From Pachyseris speciosa (Eukaryota; Cnidaria; Anthozoa; Scleractinia; Pachyseridae): a DNA stretch of 64,000 bases. The stretch covers positions 870,001 to 934,000 of the forward strand of contig JAEMWC010000106.1 in the NCBI GenBank assembly GCA_016490735.1, given 5' to 3'. The notes under the pieces are model-generated. The model was not told the DNA's origin and ran no database searches. It saw only the letters and a program-made list of their open reading frames with translations. How positions within the stretch are numbered: position 1 is the first letter of the stretch; each line of letters opens with the position of its first letter. The position numbers were made by a program, and so were the translations under genes. This document shows positions 24,452 to 33,600 of this stretch, piece by piece.

Positions 24452-27400
24452 TTAGAACTTATATAGCGCATTTTCCACGTGTATATGTCTTGATCAAATG
24501 AAGGCGTCGGTGCATAACCATCCTATGTCAAATTTTGGGTTGTTTTTCGATTTTGCCGGGATTTGCCCGAATTGTTGCATGTAAACTGCAATTCGATTGA
24601 AAGAAGATGTAATGCAACTTGCAAACCACTCCCATGGAAGGTTGGTTTCTTGGTGTACGTAAGAAAAAATGCATTTCTGGATTCTGGATGAATCAGTCAA
24701 AAAAATACCATACAACGTGTTTCCATCGAATTGCAGTTCACATGCAGAAATTCAGACAAATCCAAGCAAAATCGAAAAACGACTCAAAATTCGACATAGG
24801 ATGGTTATGCTCCGAGACCTTCATATCTCTGGTGGAGTATGCTAATTAACAATGCCCAAGGGTATTCTTTGCGTGAAAGACTAAGCGCCAAATGCTCGTA
24901 ACCGATTTAAGAGAACACAGAACGTTTCTGTTCAGTTAGACGTAATGCGCAATGTGTCGTTTTTGCTTCATCATAACACTCGACAAGCTCGCTTGGCACG
25001 AAAACAGTGCACAATATTCGTGGTTGACTTAAAAAAAACAGCACACAGCAGCCTTGGTTAATCTCAGGTCAGCGCGCAAAGATTTTGTCCGACCTGAAAA
25101 CAGCACTCACTCCGAAGAGATTCAGGGTTATTGTTGGGTTTAGGTTGGACTTAACATTAGGGCTAGAGCGTCGGCTAGGGCTAGGGATAGGGTTAGGGAC
25201 ATGGTTAGGGTTAGTGTTGATGTTAACGTCAACGCTAGCGTTAAAGCGCGGTTGTTTTAGTCCGAATCAGCTTGACTTAAGGGTTCGTCCGAGTCGAAAA
25301 CAGCGCCTAGTTGCCTTGGTTGACTCTAAGTTCTTTCGGAAAGGCTTTGGCCGATATAACACAGCGCTAAAGTCGGTTGTTTGTCTTAAATACAGCGTAC
25401 ATCTTAAATCCAGCGTACAAAAACCTCGGTTGATTCTAAATCAGTGCGCAAAAAGCTTGCCGACGGCTGAAAAATCACAAAATATTAAAGACGGCTGTTT
25501 TGACTTGAAGAAACTTTTTGCCAAGACAACTCCTATTGGTGACCTACAGCAAAAATTTGAGTTAATCAGATGTCCTAGAGCAAACATTAAGAGTCCTAAG
25601 AGTACGCTGTTTTCCGTCATGTTTCGTTTACTCAGAACGTTGTGTTGCGTAGTAAATTAAAACTTGCGCGTGGTTTCGTCAGTTGAAACGTTTTTGATGG
25701 ATTCATTTTCATCGTCAAGTGGAAAACAATGGAATGAAAATCTTATTAAAATTAACGTAAATGACGACAGTGAAAGAATTTGACAGAAATACTTAACTCT
25801 TTTGTGAAATTAACTTGGCTCCAAAACGTAAAAAAATTTGCATGAAATTCAATCCCTTTATCACGCGTGATGGATTGTCTCATCACAATGACTGTAGTCG
25901 CGCACAAATGTTTATCTCGTGTGAGAATACTTTTTGCTGTAGTTTATTAGCCTCCATAGAAGCAAAAACCGAGGCGATCAACGCAAAAGTGATTTCTGTG
26001 TTAAAATTCGGCAGCGTGTTTACCAAATATTCATTCTCACTTGTTCATCAGTCACGGATATATCACGAACCAACAAACGCGGATGTTACGGCAATTCACC
26101 GGTTTCGCAGACGTTGTTGGTTCGAATCCCGTACAAGCGGTTTTTTTTTTTTTTTTTTTTTCGTTTTGTTTTGTTTTGTTTTTGTTTGTTTGTTTGTTTT
26201 TTTTGGTTTCACTACTGCTTAAGTTGTGTTCCTAACTGCGGCGATCGTTCACGTTATAATCCGTTGTTTACGTACATCTGATTCACACAGACGAATCGCG
26301 AGGAGTACCGCTTAATATTGCTTTGAATGTTTGCCGTGCGCACCAATGCAACTCTTTTCCATGGATTGTGTTCAAGATACTCATCGAAAACGGGCAGACT
26401 TCACTTCGAGCCGAATGAATTTTCGGTAGCGTTTCCGAAGTTTGACTAACTATTCCACGGCTAACAGTAAAAGCAAGCTGCGATTTCATGTCACGATTGG
26501 TTTCAAAAAATGCGCTCTTCAAAATTAATGAACAATGGAAACCTCGGTGCAGCAGCTAGACAGTTTTCAAAGTTATTTTATAAGGTAGAGTTTTTACTGA
26601 AAACAAGTAATAATCTGCCCCAACCCACCGCCCCCCGCGAGAGGTTTTGACTTCAGACAGCGCCCTGTTTGACCGCAATGAATTCTGGGATCATTGTCTG
26701 CTCCAAGTGCGAAGAACAACAACTCTTCAAACATACACTTTTCGCCGTTAAGTCCAAAAACCACTCTCGCTTTCCCAGATTTTAGCACCGCAACCTTTGA
26801 GAAATGGAACAAGACTAGCAACGACGCGCCGCTTTTGAGGCGAGAGTTGTTTTCAGACTTTTTCCGCCTGGCTTCTACTCTGTACCCCAAAACGCTAATA
26901 TCTCATCGTGATTTGGTAAGCACAGAGAAAACGCTAACTGGATTCTTTCAGAAGCGTTAAGAACTTGCGGATCTCCAGACTTTTCATGACGTCTTTCGAT
27001 CACCAAGCGGGAAGGCAAACCGATAATGCAGTTAATACGTAGCGATCCGCAGCTCCAGCACTCACGTAAGTTTCGTATCCGATGAGCTTAATCGATGTTT
27101 TAACCGCCAAATTTATAGTCTACGTCACACTATCAAACAATCCTTTCTACCCGTCAATCATTTCACGTCCAGTTTTAGTTGTACTCCTCACAAATGTTCA
27201 CATAATTCACGTATGAATATTAATACGGTACGCATACAAATGAGCTTCACTTCAATTGAAGGCGTCGGTGCATAACCATCCTATGTCGAATTTTGGGTTG
27301 TTTTTCGATTTTGCCGGGATTTGCCCGAATTGTTGCATGTAAACTGCAATTCGATTGAAAGAAGATGTAATGCAACTTGCAAACCACTCCCATGGAAGGT

Positions 27401-29319
27401 TGGTTTCTTGGTGTACGTAAGAAAAAATGCATTTCTGGATTCTGGATGAATCAGTCAAAAAAATACCATACAACGTGTTTCCATCGAATTGCAGTTCACA
27501 TGCAGAAATTCAGACAAATCCAAGCAAAATCGAAAAACGACTCAAAATTTGACATAGGATGGTTATGCTCCGAGCCCTTCAAATGCACTTTACAAGCAGA
27601 TGAAATTGGAACTTGGAAATGTTGGTTTTTGTGGAGAGGGGAAAACCGGAGAACCCGGAGAAAAACCTCTTGGAGCAGAGAAGAGAACCAACAACAAACT
27701 CAACCCACATATGACATCGAGTCCGGGAATCAAACCCGGGCCACATTGGTGGAAGGTGAGTGCTCTCACCACTATGCCATCCCTGCTCCCCATAGATAAA
27801 ATATTCCCATCTGACCTTTGTGGCCTTTAAAACAGCTCGCCTGCAGCCTGCCATTTTATATGCCCATAAAGGTCCCCCGCTCATATTTTTATCTATTACT
27901 TAATCTTCTTCAATCTTTATTATTTTATTTCAGGAGTAGGTTATCTAGAAGAGGCAGCCAGAGGGCTGATATGGACCTACTGTGTGAGGTCAGACCACAA
28001 CACTGGGAACTACGTCCCCTACTCTTTTCAATCAGTGTGTGGGTTCTTTTACGTCCCTTTCAAGTCTTTCATGTCTGCACATGAAGAAGACAAGGACCAT
28101 GGCTCACCATCACTGCCCAATGATAAAATAATGGGCGGATCCAGGATTTTTCTTAGGAGGGGATGCACAATGTTTTACCTCAGTCAACACCAATACCACA
28201 GTTGGTTTTTCTCTTTTTTGCAGAATACTAGCCATATTTTAGAAAGCTGCTGGACATTTCGGGGGGGGGGGGGGGGGGGAGGGGATGTGTGCACGTCCTG
28301 CATCCCTTCCCTAGATCTGCCCCTGAGCACGATCTTACTAGTTGTTTCAGACTCTGGTTATTTGTCTGGTCTGGGGTTTGAACCCACAACCTTCCGCTCA
28401 GCAGTGAGTGCTGTGCCAACTGAGCCAGCCAGGCAGCAAACTTAAAGGAGCTGTCGTCATGGTCTTCAAATTTTGAAAAATTTAGCCTCAATTTTTCAAA
28501 AAGGTCATTTGTAATCTGTTTCAATCTTCTCCATCCTTCACCATCCTTGCCATATTTGCATTAATTTTATTCTTGGCTCTTTGGTACTTATCTTCCCTGA
28601 CAAATTGTTTTTTCACTCTTTCCCATTATTTACATACATTTTTTAATGTCTCAAATAATGACCCAAAATACCATGACTGAGCTCGAGCAAACAGAAACAA
28701 CATACCCTGCACGGTTAATACTCCTGTTCTGTAACCTCTTTGCCTTGATCGTGTATCCATGGCAACACAGGTATAGTTGCCAGCATCAGAAAACTTCAGA
28801 TTATTAACTGACAGTGTTGACACGGTGCCTGAGAGGGTGACACTTCCTTTAGTGATGTTACTTCCATCTTTCATCCAATGATAGCTGGACTGTGAAGCAT
28901 CAATTTGACATTCAAATTTGATTTGATTTCCTTTGATGGCAGATTGGGAATGCGGTGCCTTCAAGAAATTTAGAACAGCACCTAGAAATCAAACACAAAG
29001 AAAAGTTTTGAATTCAGTATCAGCTACTAACAGCTGTAGTTTTCTAGGAGATCATTCAGATTTGCAAAATGGTCCCCTGGAGTCCAATAAAATAAAACAT
29101 TTAGAATTACTTTCTGCTACTGAAAGTTAGTTCAGCTCTAGCTTGGTCAGGGCCACGTATAACTTGAGCATGACTTCACTATCTATCCTCTCTCCTGAAT
29201 GAAGGGCTAGCTTGCATGCACATTTAACTAGATGAAATAATATAGACAGGGAAGAGGGTCACCTTACCAGAATTAAATTGAATGTTCAAAAGTATTAGGG
29301 AAAGTACTACAGCCCACAT
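10460..29319 (-). CDS. Cell-surface receptor with 9 Ig and 3 FN3 domains (Robo/DCC/Dscam-like superfamily)
   Basis: Sixteen coding exons, from high to low coordinate: 29319-29268, 28981-28706, 24052-23780, 23069-22794, 22114-21830, 21569-21324, 20883-20614, 19893-19609, 19040-18792, 18370-18113, 17441-17157, 16145-15828, 13821-13751, 12934-12721, 12467-12321, 11433-10460. All introns are GT-AG and the joined frame is 1492 residues. Order: signal peptide (MWAVVLSLILLN), nine Ig domains at about 18-823, each with the C...W...DxGxYxC pattern or a variant, three FN3 domains at about 824-1119, one helix (CFLIGILLLLVIIAFVC), and a 324-residue tail. Nearly every domain is one phase-1 exon; only FN3-3 is split. 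The tail has WLPPPPPP and WPPPPPPP sites. The architecture suggests adhesion or axon-guidance-type signalling at the plasma membrane. Orthology to Robo (5 Ig + 3 FN3) or Dscam (about 10 + 6) is not established. Confidence 0.87.
11605..12300. repeat. Last intron: ACAAT microsatellite and a 304-bp foldback element
   Basis: An (ACAAT)n run lies near 11655-11680, followed by an A/T-rich retroposon-like tail. At 11982-12285 the ends GGAGCCCATCACTAGGAGCG and GCTCCTAGCCATGGGCTCC form about 50-bp imperfect terminal inverted repeats, continuing through GTCACGGC at each inner end. It is non-coding and looks like a MITE. Confidence 0.55.
12538..12558 (+). repeat. Poly-G tract
   Basis: An uninterrupted run of about 18 G in the intron between the membrane exon and the last FN3 exon. 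It is a G-quadruplex-prone homopolymer and a likely site of sequencing length error. A similar run lies at 28261-28280. Confidence 0.7.
13035..13323 (-). mobile_element. TA-inserting MITE, full copy, inside a truncated copy
   Basis: The ends are GAGCGCTTTTCAATCAAGTG and its near reverse complement CAATTGAAAACTGCTC, flanked by TA on both sides. It sits next to a fragment of the same family at 12957-13032, whose sequence stops exactly at the TA. That suggests one copy inserted into another. The interior keeps the family hallmarks CCAATCACAG, GTTTTGCTTCTCATTGG and ACATGTAGCCGGCG. Confidence 0.7.
13855..13922. mobile_element. Short MULE-type hairpin MITE
   Basis: Arms around CCTCCTACACAGTCGTTTTT and its imperfect reverse complement ending GCGTGAGGCTAG enclose a tight hairpin (AGGGGAGTC...GACTCCCCT). 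The ends resemble those of the 1-kb element at 3348-4351. The flanks GTCAGTAAA and GTCAGGAAC could be a worn 9-bp duplication. It lies just upstream of the acceptor of the split FN3 exon. Confidence 0.45.
13971..14222 (-). mobile_element. TA-inserting MITE, one end eroded
   Basis: It starts after TA with GAGCAATTTTCAATTGAGTG and keeps the family interior (TTACATGTAACCGGCG, CTCATTGGCTGAGAAAGTGG, GGCCAATCACAGAG). The right terminal repeat is not intact. Confidence 0.6.
14983..15274 (+). mobile_element. TA-inserting MITE copy
   Basis: The left end AAAGTTTTCAATTGAGTGTC and right end ACTTAATTAAAAATCGCTC are mutated versions of the family TIR. It lies four to seven bases from the next copy, in opposite orientation, giving a tail-to-tail pair. 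Confidence 0.65.
15282..15543 (-). mobile_element. TA-inserting MITE copy, clean TIRs
   Basis: Ends GAGCGCTTTTCAATTCAGTG and CACTTAATTGAAAACCGCTC are flanked by TA at 15280-15281 and 15544-15545. It is somewhat shorter than the 282-289 bp of other intact copies. TA target use suggests mobilisation by a Tc1/mariner-type transposase. Confidence 0.7.
15683..15783. mobile_element. 101-bp MULE-type hairpin MITE with 9-bp target duplication
   Basis: It reads TAGTCTCCTACGCAGCCGTT at the left, and the right arm is the reverse complement with few differences, leaving a seven-base loop (CCACTAA). The flanks are CGCTTTGGC (15674-15682) and CGCTTTAGC (15784-15792), an 8/9 match. The TIR is related to that of the 1-kb element at 3348-4351. 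It sits about 45 bases inside the intron following an FN3 exon. Confidence 0.75.
16291..16372 (+). repeat. Polypurine GGGGGA tandem repeat
   Basis: About 80 bases of (GGGGGA)n with occasional A insertions. The strand is purely purine, so it could form triplex or G-quadruplex structures. It lies in the intron before the second FN3 exon. Confidence 0.8.
17534..17935 (+). repeat. 400-bp dispersed repeat with internal GGTCTGAAATAGGGTA motifs
   Basis: The ends CCCGGGGGATGGGGTAGGA and GGGAGTACTTCCTCCACGGG are imperfect inverted repeats. Inside, the phrase TTGGTCTGAAATAGGGTA or a variant recurs several times on the same strand. A second copy in the same orientation is at 38266-38652. No coding potential is seen. 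Confidence 0.65.
18529..18625. repeat. Foldback hairpin element in a receptor intron
   Basis: GTAAGTTACGGACCAAG...TTAATTTATGGCCC is followed after about 15 bases by GGGCCATAAATTAATGGG and GGATCCATAACTTGC. This is an imperfect inverted repeat of about 40-bp arms. Confidence 0.6.
19449..19523. repeat. (AAT)n-(ATT)n perfect inverted microsatellite
   Basis: About 14 AAT units run directly into about 11 ATT units. This could be two retroposon tails meeting tail to tail, or a palindromic expansion. It lies in an intron of the Ig receptor. Confidence 0.8.
20155..20215 (+). repeat. LINE 3'-tail remnant
   Basis: AAAAGCCTCTTTGGGAAGTC, then AATAAAGAATGTATGCATG, closely matches the 3' end of the LINE fragment at 32050-32900 (minus strand), including an ATGT-rich tail. 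Only the tail is left. Confidence 0.45.
24500..24822 (+). repeat. Left 324-bp terminal repeat of the composite insertion
   Basis: Near-palindromic unit. The first 55 or so bases are the imperfect reverse complement of the last 55, around CATAACCATCCTATGTC. It is almost identical to 27258-27580. Confidence 0.7.
25120..25230 (+). repeat. Degenerate telomere-like TTAGGG/CTAGGG stretch
   Basis: GGGTTTAGG, ATTAGGGCTAG, GGCTAGGGCTAGGG, ATAGGGTTAGGG and GGTTAGGGTTAG occur within about 100 bases. TTAGGG is the animal telomere unit. It lies inside the composite insertion and accounts for a long but meaningless open frame there. Confidence 0.5.
26142..26210 (+). repeat. Poly-T tract with tRNA-like B box upstream
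   Basis: GGTTCGAATCCCGTACAAGC at about 26119-26138 is a tRNA T-arm-like phrase followed at once by 22 T and a TTTTG/TTTG-rich stretch. It may be a tRNA-derived retroposon fragment ending at a Pol III stop. Confidence 0.35.
27258..27580 (+). repeat. Right 324-bp terminal repeat of the composite insertion
   Basis: Direct repeat of 24500-24822 with only a handful of substitutions, for example ATTTGACAT for ATTCGACAT and GAGCCC for GAGACC near the end. The high identity of the two copies argues for a fairly recent insertion or gene conversion. Confidence 0.7.
28130..28330. mobile_element. hAT-like MITE with poly-G interior
   Basis: The left end GGGCGGATCCAGGATTTTTC and right end CCCTAGATCTGCCCCTGAG are inverted repeats of the hAT type (CAGGGGCGGATCCAGG-like). 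A G run of about 19 lies at 28261-28280. No clear target duplication is seen. Confidence 0.45.
28365..28440 (-). repeat. tRNA-derived SINE head
   Basis: On the minus strand GGCTGGCTCAGTTGGCACAG and GGTTGTGGGTTCAAACCCC give A- and B-box-like promoter elements at tRNA spacing. It belongs to a different tRNA-like family from the GGGAGCAGGG SINE. Confidence 0.45.
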
Positions 29320-30601
29320 GGCAGTCAGCTGTGGAAACAAAAACAAATTTGAATTAACACCTAAAGACATGGCCCTAGAAATACAACTCCTAGGTGAACC
29401 TCTGCTGAGTCCCAATGCATCTGGTGCCAAATGAGGCTTTCCTTGTTGCTTGTTTATGACTCAGTATCTCGCTTGTTTCATTTAGGGACAAATGCTATTC
29501 TCACAAAGAAAACAAAGAGGAATGGGAACTGGATTGTCCCTGTTGCAAGCTGTCGCGCATTTTCTGCCAATTTCTGTTGGCTGTAAGTGTTTTGGGAGAA
29601 GATTGTCACCTGTTGTTGGAGCCATGTCGCCTGTTGCTTCAACCCCTTTGAAAGTCAAATTTAAAAGTGCAGTTCATTTCATGTAATTCGTCTCTTCTTC
29701 ACGTTGATTAACCGAAAACAGAAAACCTCTCTTGATCTCTTTTGATCATTAGCGAAGTCGTTTAAATTGAGCTGAATTGAGTGCCCGCTGTTTACAGTTG
29801 TACATATTATTTTTTATTTTTTTCCTGTTATAAAACTGCTCTTTACCTTGAGACAAGAGCAAACATTTAAGAGTTTTAAATCGCCAAAAGTAAGCCAAGG
29901 ACAAGTACCTTTTGAATCCCGTTTCCCGATCTTCAATCCTTGGCGTACATGAAGTAAGATCGAAGTCATTAAGGATATTTTTGAAGTTTAGTGGGCAATT
30001 AGGAGCCATTTATAGATATATGGAACAAAACGTACGCAAAGAGTTAAGGGTTTGTTTACCTTGCTGAAATCATCATGAGCCTGGTCGGCAATATTTATCA
30101 AAGGTGTCTGATCGATCTAAAGAACCTTCTTAGCAACAATCAGCAAAAGACGCCGACCGAAGGAATGTGAAGCTTTACGTCGCCATCTTGTTACTATGCT
30201 CGTGCCAGTCCTTCTGCCTCATGGTCACAAAAGCGTTTCCGCATAAACACTTCCGAAGTTCGGAGCATGATTTTGAAACATTCATACTCCGTAACAATTA
30301 TATCAATTCTAATTGCATAATCTTGAGAAGTATTTTTTAAGAAGCGTTGATAGAGATGCGGTTTCGCTCCAAAAAAGAAAGAAAGAAGCCCCCTCACCCC
30401 CGCCCCAAGAAAAATAAAAATCTAATTACTTCTTCTTAGGGTCTAAACTGTACTTCAGCAAGGTCATGGAGTCTTACTTTCCGTGTTTAAAATTAATTTG
30501 CTTATATGTTTTTACCTTGCAATCTGAAAGAGGAAGTACACAATAGAGATGTAGCCCTTGCTTCGTGAAGGCCTGGGATCGAATTGATGCAGTGTCAAAA
30601 C
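29320..30601. promoter_or_regulatory. Shared upstream region of two divergent genes
   Basis: The Ig/FN3 receptor starts at 29319 on the minus strand and the palmitoyltransferase at 30602 on the plus strand, 1282 bases apart. A YY1-like CAAGATGGCG box (minus strand) lies at about 30180-30189, a common feature near animal transcription starts. TTTCCACAG directly upstream of the receptor ATG looks like a splice acceptor, so a 5' non-coding exon further upstream is likely. No other gene is seen here. Confidence 0.45.
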
Positions 30602-33600
30602 ATGGCGGTGTTTCATAAAGATCCTTGTGGAGTAATTTGCCTTTTTATGACTTATTCTGCGGTTTTATATGCTGATTATTGCCTTGTTCAACATGTAATT
30701 ATCCCCACACTCTCAGACAGGTAAGACATTGGAATTGCTTCGAGGAGGACGTGATTTCACGATATTTCCATATTAATTTTTATGACTCGTGAATTCGGGA
30801 ACGTAGTCTAACTTAGTACTTATTTCATCTTAACTTTTCATTTGATCGAAGTTCACAACCTGTTTTCAGGATCCAATAAATTTGGTTTTGCTCTCTGAGA
30901 ATAATACCGCATTTATACAAATGATACAGCTTAACTGCTCAAGAATATCCAAGTGAATTTTCATCTTTAATTAATCTTATTAGTATCTGCAAGTGACATG
31001 TACATGTAAATGCTGTGAGCTTCAGCTGACCACATCTATGTAATGGGAAACCGTTATAGATCAATACTTTAGATACATAGATGCGTAGATGTAGATGTAG
31101 ACACGTTGAACATGCTCACTGATCACTATGGAACTGAGTCCCACCAGCCATGATCACTGTTAACATCCCAGTTTATTCATAATTATTTATATTTAATTTT
31201 ACTTGTACGCATATTTTACTTTGAACTCCTAGTATAGTTATTGCTGTTTTTAGGAGTAAACTCATTAGAGCAGTTTTCAATTGAGTGTCGAAAGTAATTA
31301 TGGTTTTGCTTTGGTTTTGCATTACTTCGCTCTGTGATTGGCCAGGAAAACTTGCACCACTTTCTCAACCAATAAGAAGCAAAACCAAAACCAATTGTGA
31401 TTTGCACGCGCATATTTTCCCACGCTTTGCGCCGGCTACATGTAATTGCTTCGTATTCTGATTGGCTCATTGCACTGCCTACTTCTGTTGTGATTGGCTG
31501 GAGTAATTGCTTTAGTTTTGGTTTTACGACACTCAATTGAAAAGCGCTCTAAAGATTAAAGATTAAAGGTTAAAGGTTAAAGGTTACTATCAATATAGGA
31601 GTGGCATGGTCAAGGTTGTTACATTACCCCACCACCTTCAGTATTGAAGATTCTTTTGGGGGTTTGTTGCAAGTCCCTCAGCTATCGAATTAGGACAGAC
31701 ACTAGGGGTGGTCACTGCCAGAGATTTGTTACATGTACATGTACGTCCCTAGTGGTTCTTTTGCATCCCACATAGTCAGATGCTACTTCGTTAAATAACC
31801 ATATACATGCACTGTATCAGACAGTGGTCTATATTGACATTTATTAAGGACTGATGGAACTGGCTGTCCCCAGTGATGTCAACAGCTCATTGTGGCAGAG
31901 CATTCCAATTAACAATAGTGCAGGGAACAAAAGTGAATTTATAGATATTAGGACAGGGCGTATTGGGCGGGAGGAATCCTGGAACATAGCAGTTGTGTGT
32001 TCCATCCTTAGTTATTGGCACATGCATTTCAAATATACGGTTTTCATACATACGTGACATACATACTTTATTCATCCCAAAAGGGCTTTTCAGAATAAAG
32101 GTACAATTACAATTAAAAAGTCTAACACAAACAGAAACTATGTACAAGTCAAAATAACAATAAATTGAGCTAGTTTAAAGTGTGCAATTAAGACTCTAAT
32201 TTTAAAAGTAAATCTTTCTTTAGACAGTGTTTGAAGTCTGTTAGTGTGGGTTTTAACTTATAGGCATTGTCTAATGAGTTCCAAAGTTTGACAGTTCTGA
32301 AATAAAAGGTTCTTTGTCCTGTGGCAGTTCTATACAAGGGAATATGTAACATCTGGGAGTTCCTCGTTGTGCGCTTAGTGATGCTAGCTCTTTGGATATA
32401 TCTACAAAATAAGGAGTCAGGTGCACACCCAGTCATACATTTAAAGGCCATTATTGCATGACGATAGTATAGCTGCTGTCATACTGGTACCCACTTCAAG
32501 TCTTTAAGGATGGGAGAAATATGATCATGTTTCCTCGAGTTGCTAACAATACGGGCTGCAAAATTCTGCACAGCTTGAATCCTGTTAAGATTGTGCTCAG
32601 AGGTGTTGCTCCAAACATTACAACAGTAATACAACTTACTGAAGACTAACGCCTTGATTATGATGATTAAGGTATTCACATCAAAAGCGTGTTTAACTCG
32701 ATTGATCTGTCCCAAGCGCGCCATGCAGCTAGACACTGTCGAAGCGACGCGACATGCTTATTATATGTCAGGCTGGAATCAAGAAGAACTCCTAGATCCT
32801 TAGCAGAATCAGCCGGTGTGATTTCCTTTCCCAGTAAGGTTAGACGGAAGTCCTCTGCCTTATTGACCATCGCTCTACTGCCAAAGACAATGAGTTAAGT
32901 TTTAGCTCATACGCAGTGTATATGAATCACATTGAGATTGAAAAAATATTAATCAGTATTCTGCCTTTATGTTTTTCTGCAGCATCTGGGGAAGCTTACA
33001 TGTTTGCATATTTAATGTAATTGTACTTCTGCTTGCGATATCTCATGCTAGAGCCTCATTTTCTGATCCAGGTGAGCATAATCAATTCAAAACTTTCTTA
33101 AATGTAATTGTATATGTTGCAAGTAAAAATTAAATTCAGGTAAAAAAAACGTACCTACCTTATTTCCTTCAATAAATACCAGGCACTTATTAAAATCTCG
33201 GCCAAAAGGGTGGGCAGTTATTTGAAGGAAGGCACTTAATCAAGGGGGGCAGGCACTTAATCAAGGGGGGGGAAGGCACTTAATCAAGGGGGGGAGGCAC
33301 TTAATCAAGGGGGGAGGCACTTATTAAGTTTTTCTTTTAACTGACTGTAACTTTATTTTGGCTAATGCACATAAAAGAGCTCAAGCGCACGGAAATAACG
33401 GGAATTGACTCCTAGGAAAATGAACTGTTCTCCTTCATGCACTGATGCTGGTGTAGTTGAAGTTTAGCACCAGCACCCGTGCTGGCCAAAACCGGCCGCA
33501 AAAAACTCTCATGCTTCAAAACATTGCAACTTTCTCAATCGCATGACTGAATATTGCCTTAACTGTCAGTTGTGAGCACGAAATGAAATGTCCTTTAAAT

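Larger units (their letters stand above)
24500..27580. mobile_element. Composite insertion with 324-bp direct terminal repeats
   Basis: Two copies of a 324-bp sequence, 24500-24822 and 27258-27580, lie in the same orientation and differ at only a few bases. Each copy is itself nearly palindromic, with TIR ends around GAAGGCGTCGGTGCATAACC and its reverse complement. The outer flanks share AAAT (up to TCAAATG), while the inner flanks share nothing, so both copies moved as one unit. The 2.4-kb interior has no recognisable reverse transcriptase, gag or transposase. It could be a non-autonomous LTR-like element (ends TG...CA) or a transposon using two MITEs as ends. Confidence 0.6.
24414..27790 (-). 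mobile_element. tRNA-derived SINE split by a 3.1-kb insertion
   Basis: On the minus strand the SINE begins at about 27790 with GGGAGCAGGGATGGCATAGTGG (A-box-like TGGCATAGTGG), has a B-box-like GGGTTTGATTCCC, and continues to about 27581. Its 3' part resumes at 24499 and ends in (ATT)n at about 24414. Family members at 41693-41976 and 58201-58494 show the same head and (ATT)n tail. The 24500-27580 segment is therefore a later insertion. Confidence 0.65.

Noticed and set aside
25085..25660. Plus-strand 191-residue open frame
   Set aside because: Its Leu/Gly-rich start is the translation of degenerate TTAGGG words inside a mobile insertion; no homology is recognisable.
27579..27884. Open frames on both strands around the SINE head
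   Set aside because: They are translations of the GGGAGCAGGG SINE, which recurs at 41693 and 58201.
24830..28700. Additional Ig exons in the long gap between the first two Ig exons of the receptor
   Set aside because: No frame there shows the Cys-Trp-Cys Ig pattern with flanking AG and GT; the gap is filled by transposons.
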